From positions 8,724,501 to 8,788,500 of the forward strand of contig NZ_CP100604.1 in NCBI RefSeq assembly GCF_031202265.1: a stretch of DNA of 64,000 bases. Reading direction: 5' to 3'. A program made the position numbers and the translations under genes. The stretch's first letter is position 1. Every line of letters starts with the position of its first letter. Positions 51,541 to 62,600 of this stretch are shown here, one piece after another. The notes under the pieces are model-generated. The model was not told the DNA's origin and did no database searches. It saw only the letters and a program-made list of their open reading frames with translations. The DNA is from Bradyrhizobium sp. Ash2021 (lineage in GTDB: Bacteria; Pseudomonadota; Alphaproteobacteria; Rhizobiales; Xanthobacteraceae).

Positions 51541-54069
51541 GTGCAAGAACAATCTTTCCCAGGAAGCCATCCCGCGCTGAACCAGCCGATCGACGAGCTG
51601 GCGCTGGCCGAGATCAAAAGCGCGATCCTCACCAAGCTGCGGCTGGCGATCGGCAAGGACGCCGGGATGGCGACCAAACGCGACTGGTACAAGGCGGCGG
51701 CGCTGGCGTTGCGGGACCGCATCGTGCACCGCTGGTTGATGGCCGAAAAGCAGAGCTACGACGAGGGCCGCAAGCGGGTCTATTATCTCTCGCTCGAATT
51801 CCTGATCGGCCGCCTGTTCACCGACGCGCTGAACAATATGGGTTTGCTGCCGGTGTTCGAGGCGGCGCTAGGCGATCTCGGCGTCGGCCTTGGCGAGCTG
51901 CGCAAATGCGAGCCGGATGCCGCACTCGGCAATGGCGGTCTCGGGCGGCTCGCGGCCTGCTTCATGGAGAGCATGGCGACGCTGGCGATTCCCGCCATCG
52001 GCTACGGCATCCGTTACGATTTCGGCCTGTTCCGCCAGATCATCGCGCACGGCTGGCAGCACGAATATCCAGACGAGTGGCTCGGCTGCGGCAACCCCTG
52101 GGAATTCCAGCGGCCGGAGGTGGTCTATAACATCCACTTCGGCGGCCATGTCGAACATAGCGACGACCGCGGCCGCGACCGCGCGACCTGGCATCCGGCG
52201 GAAACCGTGGAGGCCATGGCCTATGACACGCCGATCGTGGGCTGGCGCGGCCAGCACGTCAACGCGCTGCGGCTGTGGTCGGCGCACGCGCCTGACCCGC
52301 TCAAGCTCGACATCTTCAACTCCGGCGACTATCTCGGCGCAGTCGCCGAGGAAGCGCGCGCGGAATCGATCTGCAAGTTCCTGTACCCGAATGACGAGAG
52401 TGCCGCGGGCCGCGAGCTGCGGCTGCGCCAGGAATATTTCTTCGTCTCCGCTTCGCTGCAGGATCTGGTCAAGCGGCACCTTGCCGCCGACGGGCAGTTG
52501 CGCAGCCTGGCGTCCAAGGTCGCGGTGCAGCTCAACGACACCCATCCGAGTCTGGCCGTCACCGAGCTGATGCGCATCCTGGTCGACCTGCACAATTTCC
52601 GCTGGGACGAGGCGTGGAAGATCACGGTGGCGACGCTGTCCTATACCAACCACACGCTGCTGCCGGAGGCGCTCGAGACCTGGCCGGTCGAACTGTTCGA
52701 ACGGCTGCTGCCGCGCAATCTCGAGATCATCTACCGCATCAATGTCGCGCATCTGGCGCTGGCCGACCAGCGCTGTCCCGGCGACATCGATTTCAGGGCC
52801 TCGGTGTCGTTGATCGACGAGAAGTCTGGCCGCCGGGTGCGGATGGGGCAACTGGCGTTCGTCGGCTCGCATCGCATCAACGGCGTCTCGGCGATGCATT
52901 CCGACCTGATGAAGGAGACCGTATTCAACGATCTCAACCATCTTTATCCGGGACGCATCACCAACAAGACCAATGGCATCACCTTCCGCCGCTGGCTGAT
53001 GCTGGCCAATCCGGGGCTGACCGACCTGATCCGCGAGGCCTGCGGCGAGGCCGTGCTCGACGATTTCTCGCGCTTCGAACATCTCGAAGCCCGCGCCAGC
53101 GACAATTCGTTCCAGCAGCGTTTCCGCGGCGTCAAGCACCAGAACAAGCTGGCGTTGGCGCGGCTGATCGCCGAGCGCAACAACATCATGGTCGATCCGT
53201 CGGCGCTGTTCGACGTCCAGATCAAGCGCATCCACGAATACAAGCGGCAGCTGCTCAATATCCTCGAGGCGGTCGCGTTGTATCAGGCGATCAAGGACGA
53301 ACCCCAGCGCAACTGGGTGCCGCGGGTAAAAATCTTCGCCGGCAAGGCGGCGGCGAGCTATCGCTACGCCAAGCTGATCATCAAGCTGATCAACGACGTC
53401 GCCGAGATCGTCAACAACGATCCCGACATCGCCGGACGGCTGAAGGTCGTGTTCCTCGCCGACTACAATGTCAGCCTGGCCGAAATGATCATTCCCGCCG
53501 CCGACCTTTCCGAGCAGATTTCGACCGCGGGCATGGAGGCTTCCGGCACCGGCAACATGAAGCTGGCGCTGAACGGCGCGCTGACCATCGGCACGCTGGA
53601 CGGCGCCAATATCGAAATCCGCGATCATGTCGGCGAGGAGAATATCGCGATCTTCGGCATGGAGGCCGGCGACGTCATGATACGGCGCAAGCAGGGGCTC
53701 GACGCCAGCGACGTGATCGGCCGCTCGCCGCGGCTGGCGCGGGCGATCAGCGCGATCGAGAGCGGCGCCTTCTCGCCCGACGACCGCACCCGGTTCCAAT
53801 CGATCGGGCACGCGCTGCGCTATCTCGACCACTACATGGTCAGCGCCGACTTCGATTCCTACTACGACGCCCAGCGCGGCATCGACGCGCGCTGGCAGGT
53901 GATGCCGGCCTGGACACGCGCCTCGATCCTCAACGTCGCGCGAATGCCGTGGTTCTCCTCGGACCGCACCATCCGCGAATATGCCGAGGAAATCTGGAAC
54001 GTGCCGGTACATCCGGCCTCGCCGCGATTGTTGCAGGAGCCGGGCGCACAGCGCGGGGCGACGCGATAG
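51541..54069 (+). CDS. glgP: Glycogen/starch/alpha-glucan phosphorylase
   Basis: An 842-residue protein starting at GTG. It has GNGGLGRLAACFMESMA, the VQLNDTHPSLAV and RIHEYKRQLLNILE substrate segments, and the PLP-site motif SGTGNMKLALNGALTIGTLD with the Schiff-base lysine. Full family length. It releases glucose-1-phosphate from glycogen. Other glycogen genes (glgA, glgB, glgC) are not adjacent within the window. Confidence 0.96.
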   Translation: MQEQSFPGSHPALNQPIDELALAEIKSAILTKLRLAIGKDAGMATKRDWYKAAALALRDRIVHRWLMAEKQSYDEGRKRVYYLSLEFLIGRLFTDALNNMGLLPVFEAALGDLGVGLGELRKCEPDAALGNGGLGRLAACFMESMATLAIPAIGYGIRYDFGLFRQIIAHGWQHEYPDEWLGCGNPWEFQRPEVVYNIHFGGHVEHSDDRGRDRATWHPAETVEAMAYDTPIVGWRGQHVNALRLWSAHAPDPLKLDIFNSGDYLGAVAEEARAESICKFLYPNDESAAGRELRLRQEYFFVSASLQDLVKRHLAADGQLRSLASKVAVQLNDTHPSLAVTELMRILVDLHNFRWDEAWKITVATLSYTNHTLLPEALETWPVELFERLLPRNLEIIYRINVAHLALADQRCPGDIDFRASVSLIDEKSGRRVRMGQLAFVGSHRINGVSAMHSDLMKETVFNDLNHLYPGRITNKTNGITFRRWLMLANPGLTDLIREACGEAVLDDFSRFEHLEARASDNSFQQRFRGVKHQNKLALARLIAERNNIMVDPSALFDVQIKRIHEYKRQLLNILEAVALYQAIKDEPQRNWVPRVKIFAGKAAASYRYAKLIIKLINDVAEIVNNDPDIAGRLKVVFLADYNVSLAEMIIPAADLSEQISTAGMEASGTGNMKLALNGALTIGTLDGANIEIRDHVGEENIAIFGMEAGDVMIRRKQGLDASDVIGRSPRLARAISAIESGAFSPDDRTRFQSIGHALRYLDHYMVSADFDSYYDAQRGIDARWQVMPAWTRASILNVARMPWFSSDRTIREYAEEIWNVPVHPASPRLLQEPGAQRGATR

Positions 54070-54151
54070 AATTCCGGCGAGTGGAAATCCACTACCTCCA
54101 ACGTCATTGAATTCGGCGGAATTGCCGTGATACTGCGCGCGGTAGCAAAAA

Positions 54152-54237
54152 CGTCATTGCGAGCGAAGCGAAGCAATCCATCTCGCCGCGCAAAGAAAGA
54201 ATGGATTGCTTCGTCGCTACGCTCCTCGCAATGACGG
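54152..54237. repeat. Palindromic intergenic repeat, family A copy 3
   Basis: CGTCATTGCGAGCGAAGCGA to CGCTCCTCGCAATGACGG, 86 bases, almost identical to the copy at 50157, so glgP and its upstream small genes are bracketed by two direct copies. It ends 10 bases before the thioesterase start codon and would sit over its translation signals. Confidence 0.9.
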
Positions 54238-54247
54238 AAGTCTGGAA

Positions 54248-55066
54248 ATGCTCACCAAAACCCCACACCTGTTCGACGACGCCACACAAGTCACCGCCGG
54301 CGACAGCCGCTGGCAGGGAAAGACCAGCGAGGATTACTGGGCCTTTGTCGGCCCGTTCGGCGGCGCCACCGCCGCCACCATCCTGCGGGCGCTGATCGAC
54401 CATCCGCAACGATCGGGCGATCCGCTGTCGCTCACCGTCAATTACTGTGCGCCGATCGCGGCCGGCGCCTTCGATCTCGACGTCCGGCTGGTGAAGGCCA
54501 ACCGCTCGACACAGCATTGGTGCGTTGAGATGACGCAGGGCGGCAGCGACGTCGCGACGCTTGCAACCGCGGTGTTCGCCGAACGACGGCCGTCATGGTC
54601 GCACCCGCAGGCGTCGTTTCCGGGCGCGAAGCCGTACGAGCAGACGCTGCCTTACGCAAAAGTCGCGGCGGCCTGGGTCAAGCAATACGACTTTCGCTTC
54701 GTCGAGGGCGAACCGAATTTCGAGGGCACGCCGACATCGGCGCCGCCGAACGCCTACTCCAAATTATGGATCGGCGACCGCGTGCCGCGGAAAATCGACG
54801 CGCTGTCACTGGTGGCGATGTCGGACGCGTTCTTCGGCCGCGTCTTTCACGCCCGGCGCACATTGGTGCCGTTCGGCACGGTATCGCTGACGACCTATTT
54901 TCACGCCGATGCCGTCGATCTCGCCGCCGAGGACATCACGCGCGTGCTCGCGGTGGCCGACGCCAAGATTTTCCACAAGTCTTACGGCGACCAGAACGGC
55001 GAATTGTGGTCACCGTCCGGACGCCTGCTCGCCACCACGACGCAGATCGCGTATTTCAAGGCGTAG
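54248..55066 (+). CDS. Acyl-CoA thioesterase-like double hot-dog protein
   Basis: A 272-residue protein with two hot-dog halves. The first has YWAFVGPFGGATAATILRAL, SLTVNYCAPIAAGAFDLDVR and STQHWCVEMTQGG. The second has LSLVAMSDAFFGRVFHARRT and SLTTYFHADAVDLAAE, ending in SPSGRLLATTTQIAYFK. This is the TesB-like thioesterase family. Substrate unknown. The next gene, arginase, starts 47 bases downstream on the same strand. Confidence 0.85.
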   Translation: MLTKTPHLFDDATQVTAGDSRWQGKTSEDYWAFVGPFGGATAATILRALIDHPQRSGDPLSLTVNYCAPIAAGAFDLDVRLVKANRSTQHWCVEMTQGGSDVATLATAVFAERRPSWSHPQASFPGAKPYEQTLPYAKVAAAWVKQYDFRFVEGEPNFEGTPTSAPPNAYSKLWIGDRVPRKIDALSLVAMSDAFFGRVFHARRTLVPFGTVSLTTYFHADAVDLAAEDITRVLAVADAKIFHKSYGDQNGELWSPSGRLLATTTQIAYFKA

Positions 55067-55112
55067 CGGAACATACGGGCGACGCCGTTGTTCGGCCTTT
55101 GAAAGACACCCG

Positions 55113-56078
55113 ATGTCCGAACCCGACGCCAAACAGCCCCGCATCGCCCTGCTCGGCATCCCCATCGAAATCGGCTCCTCGCAAGCGGGCACGCTGATGG
55201 GGCCGGCGGCGCTGCGCACCGCCGGCATCGCGCGGGTGCTCGACCAGTTGGGATTCTGCGTCGAGGATCACGGCGATCTCGCAATATCGGGGGTGTCGTC
55301 GGACGGGCCGCCACCGGCAAATGCCAAATTCTATGATGAGGTGAAAACCTGGATACGGATCCTTAGCGAACGTTCCTTTGCGCTGGCCCGTTCCGGCGCC
55401 ATCCCGATCTTCATGGGTGGCGATCACTCTCTCTCGATGGGATCGGTGAACGGCGTCGCGCGCCACTGGCAGGAGAAGGGCCGGCCGCTGTTCGTGCTGT
55501 GGCTCGATGCCCATGCCGACTACAACACGCCGGCGACGACCGTCACCGGCAATATGCACGGCATGTCGGCCGCGTTCCTGTGCGGCGAACCCGGCCTCGA
55601 CGGCCTGCTCGGCGACCAGCCCCGCGCCTCAATCACGCCCGACCAGCTCGATCTGTTCGGCATCCGCTCGATCGACCCGCTGGAAAAGAAGCTCATTCGC
55701 GATCGTCCGATCGCGATGGCCGACATGCGCGCGATCGACGAGCACGGCGTCGGCGTGTTGATAAGGCGCGTGATCGAACGGGTGAAAGCGCGGAACGGCG
55801 TTCTGCATGTCAGTTTCGACGTCGACTTTCTCGATCCGGCGGTCGCACCGGGTGTCGGCACCACGGTCCCGGGCGGCGCCACCTACCGCGAAGCCCATCT
55901 GATCATGGAGTTGCTGCATGATTCCGGACTGGTGCGGTCGGTCGACATCGTCGAACTCAATCCGTTCCTCGACGAACGCGGCCGCACCGCGCGGGTCGCG
56001 GTGGAACTGATCGGCAGCCTGTTCGGGCTGCAGATCACCGACCGGCCGACACCGAGCAACGCGGTATTCCCGGACTAA
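55113..56078 (+). CDS. rocF: Arginase
   Basis: A 321-residue ureohydrolase starting MSEPDAKQPRIALLGIPIEI. The binuclear manganese motifs are all present: MGGDHSLSMG, WLDAHADYN and SFDVDFLDP, with HGMSAAFLCGE in the arginine-binding part and VELNPFLDERGRTA near the end. It splits arginine into ornithine and urea. A strong terminator follows. The arginase-type H-G-M-S/P context supports arginase over agmatinase. Confidence 0.92.
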   Translation: MSEPDAKQPRIALLGIPIEIGSSQAGTLMGPAALRTAGIARVLDQLGFCVEDHGDLAISGVSSDGPPPANAKFYDEVKTWIRILSERSFALARSGAIPIFMGGDHSLSMGSVNGVARHWQEKGRPLFVLWLDAHADYNTPATTVTGNMHGMSAAFLCGEPGLDGLLGDQPRASITPDQLDLFGIRSIDPLEKKLIRDRPIAMADMRAIDEHGVGVLIRRVIERVKARNGVLHVSFDVDFLDPAVAPGVGTTVPGGATYREAHLIMELLHDSGLVRSVDIVELNPFLDERGRTARVAVELIGSLFGLQITDRPTPSNAVFPD

Positions 56079-56103
56079 CGGTCGGTGCCGTCGCCGAAAC
56101 AGA

Positions 56104-56130
56104 AAAGGGCGGCCTGATCGGCCGCCCTTT
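56104..56130. terminator. Bidirectional hairpin terminator between arginase and pckA
   Basis: AAAGGGCGGCC (56104-56114) pairs perfectly with GGCCGCCCTTT (56120-56130) around a 5-base loop. With A and T runs at both bases it can end transcripts from both convergent genes. Confidence 0.85.
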
Positions 56131-56158
56131 GATTGAAGTCATGGAATCGTTCGTAGCC

Positions 56159-57775
<1,617 letters not shown>

Positions 57776-57948
57776 GAAGAATCCTCCTCGAACCCGCGTA
57801 TCTCGATCGCGCGAATGCCGCCAAACGCGCCTGTGTCGCGGTGACCCTGTGAATATAGCCTTCCGGCCATGGTCCGGCGACCTAATACTCATGAACGCCG
57901 CGCTTGCCAAGCCGATCCCGTGCGTTTTGGTATATTCCGGCCATGGCT

Positions 57949-57962
57949 TTGATCTGGATCAA
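57949..57962. promoter_or_regulatory. FNR/FixK-type binding box upstream of pckA
   Basis: TTGAT-CTGG-ATCAA is a perfect match to the TTGAT-N4-ATCAA site of the CRP/FNR family (FixK in rhizobia). It is in the 302-base gap between the CHAT gene and pckA, 174 bases before the pckA start. A TATACC on the minus strand at 57934-57929 could be a -10, though the spacing is shorter than in typical FNR-activated promoters. The rest of the gap shows no gene. Confidence 0.55.
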
Positions 57963-58077
57963 TTTTTGCTGCAGCGCGGAGGCTGATCCGCAAGGTATTT
58001 TGTCGATGTTAGCGCTGTCATGGCGACGATCAGTCGCGCTCCCGCCAAGTCTTTTATTGCGGCGCACCATTGAAAGC

Positions 58078-60693
58078 TTAACGGGGCGCCCCTTCGCCAA
58101 TGAGGGCGTATGGACCCCAGAACGCCGGATAGGCATTCCTGGGCGATGAGGCATCGTTGAGATAGGCCAGCATGGCCTGACGCAGCGCCTCGGCGCGGCC
58201 GAGCCGGGGATCGGCCTTGAGACGATCGAAGGTCGATGTGGTCAAGCGGGTGGCCGCTTCCGAATCGACCGACCAGTGCGAGACCAGCAATGCTCTTGCA
58301 CCGGCATAGAAGAACGATCGCGCGAGACCCGACAGCGCTTCGGCGCCGGGCTTGTCGCCGGCGATGGTATTGCACGCGGACAACACCACCCAATCGGCAT
58401 TGAGCTTCAATTGCGCGACTTCGCTCGAGGTGAGCAGGCCGTCGTCGAGTTCGCTCGGTTGTTTCGGCAGGCTCAGCACCAGCGAAGGTTCGCCGACACC
58501 CCTTACATCGCCGGCGACGAGGCCATGGGTCGCGAAATAGATGATGCCGTAATCGGCGAGGGCCAGGCGCTTGACCGTGGTTTCGCTGGCGTCGCTGCCC
58601 AGATGAATATCGCCGGCGGAAACGCCGAGATCTTTTGCGACCGCCTTGAGTTCGTCGGCGGTGTCGGGCAGTTGCGGCAAGGCTGCCGCGAGCCTGGCGC
58701 GGTCGACGCCGGCGCCCTGCCAGAAGTCGGTATAGGCCGATGTCACCAGCGCCCGGGACGCAGACTTGGTGGCACCCGGTTTGCCGGCGGCGCGATTATC
58801 ACCAGTGCCCTCCGGCGACGGGTTGAACAGCGGATCGCCGAAACCGGTCATCGGTTTTGTGCTTTGAGCCCGGTGCGCAACGAAGCGCAGCGATTTCAGA
58901 CTCGCAACAGAGGGCAATACCGACACCGCCTGCCGCTTCAGCAGCCAGGCTGCGTCGCGATAGCCATCGAATGTTTCCGGGATCGCCGCCGCGGGTTTTT
59001 CCGTCACCAGCAGGTGGAACGGCAGCGCCGTCAGCGCGCCCGCGGGCGCGACCAGCAGACTGCGCTTGTCCTTGACCAGCGCCTCGACCGGACCCAGCAG
59101 GGTCGCATACAGCTCGTTGGCAAGCGCCAGATCGAACAGTCCGGACTTGCCGGACGCATCGCTGGCGTGACTGACATCAAGGCCGTGGCGGAACCGCGCA
59201 ACCTTCTGCGACAAGGCCTCGGCGCCGAGCGGAACGGACTTCCAGTCAAACGCGTCCTGCGTGATCGCAAAGACATAGCTTTCTTTTTCCGTGACCGAGA
59301 ACAGCACCATGGCCTCAGTGCCTGACAACAGCGCCTGAATCTCCTTCGCCGTCATCGGCAGCGGATTCGACAGGGCGGCATAGTCGGGGAATTCGGCCAC
59401 GAAGGTTTTTTGCAGACCCGCACGTTCCGCGGAAACAGCGGCAAGGCGTTCCCTGCTCCGCTGCTCGGCTGCGGCATCGCGCTTCGACCGCTCTTTGGAC
59501 ACCGAGGCAATGATCGCCTTGTCGAGCATTTCCGCCTCCGCGGCGAGGTCCTGATCCCTGCGCACCAGTTGCGCGAGACGATCGGTCCCGGCCGCCAGCC
59601 GCACCGCCAGCTTGTTGACCGCGGAAGCGGCCGATGACTGGGTGCCGCGCTGGACCGCGTTGAGCGCATCGTCGAGCGCCTTTTCGGCCGGCATCAATTG
59701 TTGCCGCTGCGCCGACAACAACACGGCGAGCGCGACGCGCGGCTGCGTCCGGCCGTTGCCGATCGTTTGTTCCACGATCGGCAGTGCATCGGCCGTGCGT
59801 CCCTCCGCCTGATAGAGCGAGGCCATATTGTTCAGCGACATCGCAAGATCCGGATGATCGGCGCCGAGCGCGCTTTGGCGGATCGCCACCGCGCGCTGAT
59901 ACAGCGGCTCGGCATCCGCGTAACGGCTCTGCCGCTCATAAAAGTCCGCCAGATTGTTCAGCGAACGCGCGACATCGGGATGATCGCGGCCGAGCACTTT
60001 CTCGCGGATCGCAAGCGACCGCTTGATCAGCGGCTCGGCCTCGGCGTAGCGGCCTTGCGCCTTGTCGACCTGGCCGAGATTGTTCAGCAGCGTCGCGACC
60101 GCGGGATGCTCCGGTCCAGCCGCTTTTTCGTAGATCCCAAGCGCGCGCCTGAACAGCGGCTCGGAATCGGCATGGCGTCCCTGCTTCTCATACAGCGTCG
60201 CCAGATTGTTCAGCGACTGCCCGACATCGGGATGGTTTTGTGGAAGCGATTTTTCGCGCAGCGTCAGCGCCCGCTTGAACAACGGTTCGGCCTCGGCATA
60301 GCGCTCCTGTCGCTGGTACAGCGCCGCCAGATTGTTCAATTCGGGGGCCATCGCGGATGAGTCGAGACCGGCCGCCTGCTCCAGGATCGCGATCGACCGC
60401 TTGAGCAACGGTTCGGCCTCGGCGTCCCTGCCTTGGTGGCCATAGAGATCCGCCAGATTGTTCAGCGCGCCTGCGACATCGCGATCAAGGGGACCGCGGG
60501 TCTTCTCCAGGGTCTCCAGCTGATGCTGCGCCAGCGTGGTTGCTTCGGCATATTTTCCGGCCCGGCTGAGCTCGGCGATTTTGGCGCTGAGTGCCGCCGT
60601 CTCGCCTTTTTGCGCCGACGACGGCGCGCTGAAGCCGGTGCTCGCGATCAGCGCGAGCCACAGCACAAGAGGTAATCGATTGCGCGGTTTCAT
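58078..60693 (-). CDS. Exported TPR-CHAT domain protein (caspase-like peptidase family)
   Basis: An 871-residue protein. The signal peptide is about 1-28 ([20 protein letters not shown]). Six 42-residue kinesin-light-chain-type TPR units (about 70-325) have the repeated LNNLA-x-LY and AEPL-x-KR pattern. A coiled-coil region (about 400-450) precedes the CHAT domain (about 560-870). The CHAT catalytic pair is visible: His in [10 protein letters not shown] and Cys in [13 protein letters not shown] proteins are caspase-like peptidases, several acting in regulated cell-death systems. A leader peptide suggests this one works in the periplasm. It is followed by pckA and preceded by the HugZ-like gene, all on the minus strand. 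Confidence 0.88.
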   Translation of the reverse strand: MKPRNRLPLVLWLALIASTGFSAPSSAQKGETAALSAKIAELSRAGKYAEATTLAQHQLETLEKTRGPLDRDVAGALNNLADLYGHQGRDAEAEPLLKRSIAILEQAAGLDSSAMAPELNNLAALYQRQERYAEAEPLFKRALTLREKSLPQNHPDVGQSLNNLATLYEKQGRHADSEPLFRRALGIYEKAAGPEHPAVATLLNNLGQVDKAQGRYAEAEPLIKRSLAIREKVLGRDHPDVARSLNNLADFYERQSRYADAEPLYQRAVAIRQSALGADHPDLAMSLNNMASLYQAEGRTADALPIVEQTIGNGRTQPRVALAVLLSAQRQQLMPAEKALDDALNAVQRGTQSSAASAVNKLAVRLAAGTDRLAQLVRRDQDLAAEAEMLDKAIIASVSKERSKRDAAAEQRSRERLAAVSAERAGLQKTFVAEFPDYAALSNPLPMTAKEIQALLSGTEAMVLFSVTEKESYVFAITQDAFDWKSVPLGAEALSQKVARFRHGLDVSHASDASGKSGLFDLALANELYATLLGPVEALVKDKRSLLVAPAGALTALPFHLLVTEKPAAAIPETFDGYRDAAWLLKRQAVSVLPSVASLKSLRFVAHRAQSTKPMTGFGDPLFNPSPEGTGDNRAAGKPGATKSASRALVTSAYTDFWQGAGVDRARLAAALPQLPDTADELKAVAKDLGVSAGDIHLGSDASETTVKRLALADYGIIYFATHGLVAGDVRGVGEPSLVLSLPKQPSELDDGLLTSSEVAQLKLNADWVVLSACNTIAGDKPGAEALSGLARSFFYAGARALLVSHWSVDSEAATRLTTSTFDRLKADPRLGRAEALRQAMLAYLNDASSPRNAYPAFWGPYALIGEGAPR

Positions 60694-60789
60694 CCTGCCG
60701 ACTTGCGTTGGTTAACCGCCGCGACGCGCGCCGGCATGGACTAAGTCGCGGAAACCTATCTGCCCGTTCAATCCGCCTGCGATGATCCG

Positions 60790-61524
60790 CTAGTCCTTGG
60801 CCCGGGCCTCACCCGCCAGCCTGACCAGCATCTTGCGCAATGCCATGCCGCTGGTGACCCGTTCCGGGAAATCCAGCCGCAGCGTCTTGCCGTCCACCTG
60901 CATGTCGATCCCGTCGGGGTCGCAGCCAGTGCATGTCCAGTCCGCGCTGTCGGCGCCGAGCAGTTTTGTCGCATAGAGGTTCATCGCCTCGCGGTGATCC
61001 TCGTTCATGTGCTGGATCGCGCCCGGCTCGGCTTCCAGCAGCGCCTCCGCGTCCGAAATATCGGTCAAAAACTGCCCAGGCTTGAGGTCTACGATCCGCC
61101 CAAAGCCGGCGACCAGATGGGCGCCCGAGGGCGCGATCCGGAAGAAGGAGAAATCCTTGAACTCCACAAAGCCTTCCGCCGACGGATGCGCGTTGAGGTA
61201 GCGCCGGCGCAACAACGCGGATTGATCGCCCGTGGCCTCCTCGGCCCGGCCCGCCAGCATGATCCGGGCACCCTCCAACGGGTCGCCCGCGGCCCGCTCG
61301 TCGAGCATCAGCGACACCCTGCTATCGCCAATGATGTTCTTGGTGTGCAGCGCCAGCCGCGAAATCAGCAGGATCGGTGACGCATCGGCGTGGCTGGCGA
61401 CATTGACCAGCGAGCAATAGGGGTCGCCACTGCCAACCATCAGGGTCGCCAGCGCCCCCTGCCGGCTGCGCCGGAGCAGCGAGCGGGCCAGCCTGGAAGC
61501 GTTAAAATCGGGGGGCGGTTGCAT
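60790..61524 (-). CDS. HugZ-like heme-utilisation / pyridoxamine-oxidase-fold protein
   Basis: A 244-residue protein. The N-terminal split-barrel flavin/heme fold (about 10-150) has RQGALATLMVGSGDPYCSLV and ASPILLISRLALHTKNI, and the C-terminal DUF2470 domain has GAIQHMNEDHREAMNLYA and GCDPDGIDMQ. This pairing is typical of HugZ-type proteins, some of which degrade heme. The heme activity is not proven by the sequence. The nearest upstream gene is the divergent chvI. Confidence 0.85.
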   Translation of the reverse strand: MQPPPDFNASRLARSLLRRSRQGALATLMVGSGDPYCSLVNVASHADASPILLISRLALHTKNIIGDSRVSLMLDERAAGDPLEGARIMLAGRAEEATGDQSALLRRRYLNAHPSAEGFVEFKDFSFFRIAPSGAHLVAGFGRIVDLKPGQFLTDISDAEALLEAEPGAIQHMNEDHREAMNLYATKLLGADSADWTCTGCDPDGIDMQVDGKTLRLDFPERVTSGMALRKMLVRLAGEARAKD

Positions 61525-61741
61525 GGTTCCAATCAGCCATCTTATTGCAAAAAGGGCCTTTTCTCAGGCCTTGAGGGTGCTATATGGGGTAGAACGCATC
61601 ACCCGCAGAAGCGTTTTTGCGGAACTCGGTCACACTTCAGCCCAGCTTGCATTGCTCGTTGACCGCGTAGGAAGCCCATTTATACGGCGCATAGCTGAAT
61701 TGCCCGCCGTTTAAGCCACTCTCTGATCTGAAAGCAGGCTC

Positions 61742-62443
61742 ATGCCCACAATCGCCCTGGTCGACGACGACCGCAACATTCTGACATCCGTCTCGATCGC
61801 GCTCGAAGCCGAAGGCTATCGCATCATGACCTATACGGATGGAGCCTCGGCGCTGGACGGTTTCCGCACCTCACCACCGGATCTTGCGATCCTCGATATC
61901 AAGATGCCGCGCATGGACGGCATGGAGACGCTGCGGCGGCTGCGGCAGAAATCCGATCTGCCGGTGATTTTTCTCACCTCCAAGGATGAGGAGATCGACG
62001 AATTGTTCGGCCTCAAGATGGGCGCCGACGATTTCATCCGCAAGCCGTTCTCGCAGCGCCTGCTGGTCGAGCGCGTCAAAGCCGTGCTCCGCCGTGGCCA
62101 GCCCAAGGATCCGACCGCCGCTCCCAAGGAGCCGGACGCAAGGGCGCTGGACCGCGGCCTGTTACGGATGGATCCGGAGCGTCACACCTGCACCTGGAAG
62201 AACGAGCCGGTGACGCTGACGGTCACGGAATTCCTGATCCTGCAGGCCCTGGCGACCAGGCCCGGCGTGGTGAAAAGCCGCAATGCGCTGATGGACGCGG
62301 CCTATGACGACCAGGTCTATGTCGACGACCGCACCATCGACAGCCACATCAAGCGGCTGCGCAAGAAGTTCAAGGTGGTGGACGACGATTTCGAGATGAT
62401 CGAGACGCTGTACGGCGTCGGCTATCGCTTCAAGGAAGCCTGA
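61742..62443 (+). CDS. chvI: Response regulator ChvI (OmpR/PhoB type)
   Basis: A 233-residue protein. The receiver domain has VDDDRNI acidic residues (Asp8-Asp10), the phospho-accepting Asp52 in [13 protein letters not shown], Thr in [10 protein letters not shown] and Lys in FIRKPFS. The C-terminal winged helix (about 135-230) includes [20 protein letters not shown] and [16 protein letters not shown]. With ChvG it controls envelope and acid-stress genes in Rhizobiales. chvG follows 157 bases downstream after a palindromic repeat. Confidence 0.95.
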   Translation: MPTIALVDDDRNILTSVSIALEAEGYRIMTYTDGASALDGFRTSPPDLAILDIKMPRMDGMETLRRLRQKSDLPVIFLTSKDEEIDELFGLKMGADDFIRKPFSQRLLVERVKAVLRRGQPKDPTAAPKEPDARALDRGLLRMDPERHTCTWKNEPVTLTVTEFLILQALATRPGVVKSRNALMDAAYDDQVYVDDRTIDSHIKRLRKKFKVVDDDFEMIETLYGVGYRFKEA

Positions 62444-62445
62444 GC

Positions 62446-62492
62446 AGCATGATCCGGAAAAGTGAGAACCGGTTTTCCGAAAAGATCATGCT
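62446..62492. repeat. Palindromic repeat, family G, between chvI and chvG
   Basis: AGCATGATCCGGAAAAGTGA then GAACCGGTTTTCCGAAAAGATCATGCT in outline: outer arms AGCATGATC/GATCATGCT and inner CGGAAAA/TTTTCCG are inverted. It starts 2 bases after the chvI stop codon, inside the chvI-chvG operon, and could attenuate or stabilise the transcript. A related element lies at 43266. Confidence 0.85.
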
Positions 62493-62600
62493 CAGATAAA
62501 GTCACTGCGCAGTGTGAACTGGCGCGTCCGCGCGTCTGGGCTAGGATACGAGAGCAGCGCGCACGCGGCATATATTTGAGACAACGGGCAGTTTTGGCCA

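Noticed and set aside
51868..54012. A 714-codon open frame antisense to glgP
   Set aside because: It lies wholly opposite a recognisable, full-length glycogen phosphorylase. Its translation has no family motif and is rich in His, Arg, Asp and Gln as expected for a GC-rich antisense frame.
57904..58149. An 81-codon open frame in the pckA upstream region
   Set aside because: It overlaps the FNR/FixK-type box and the end of the CHAT gene, lacks a ribosome binding site, and has no recognisable domain.
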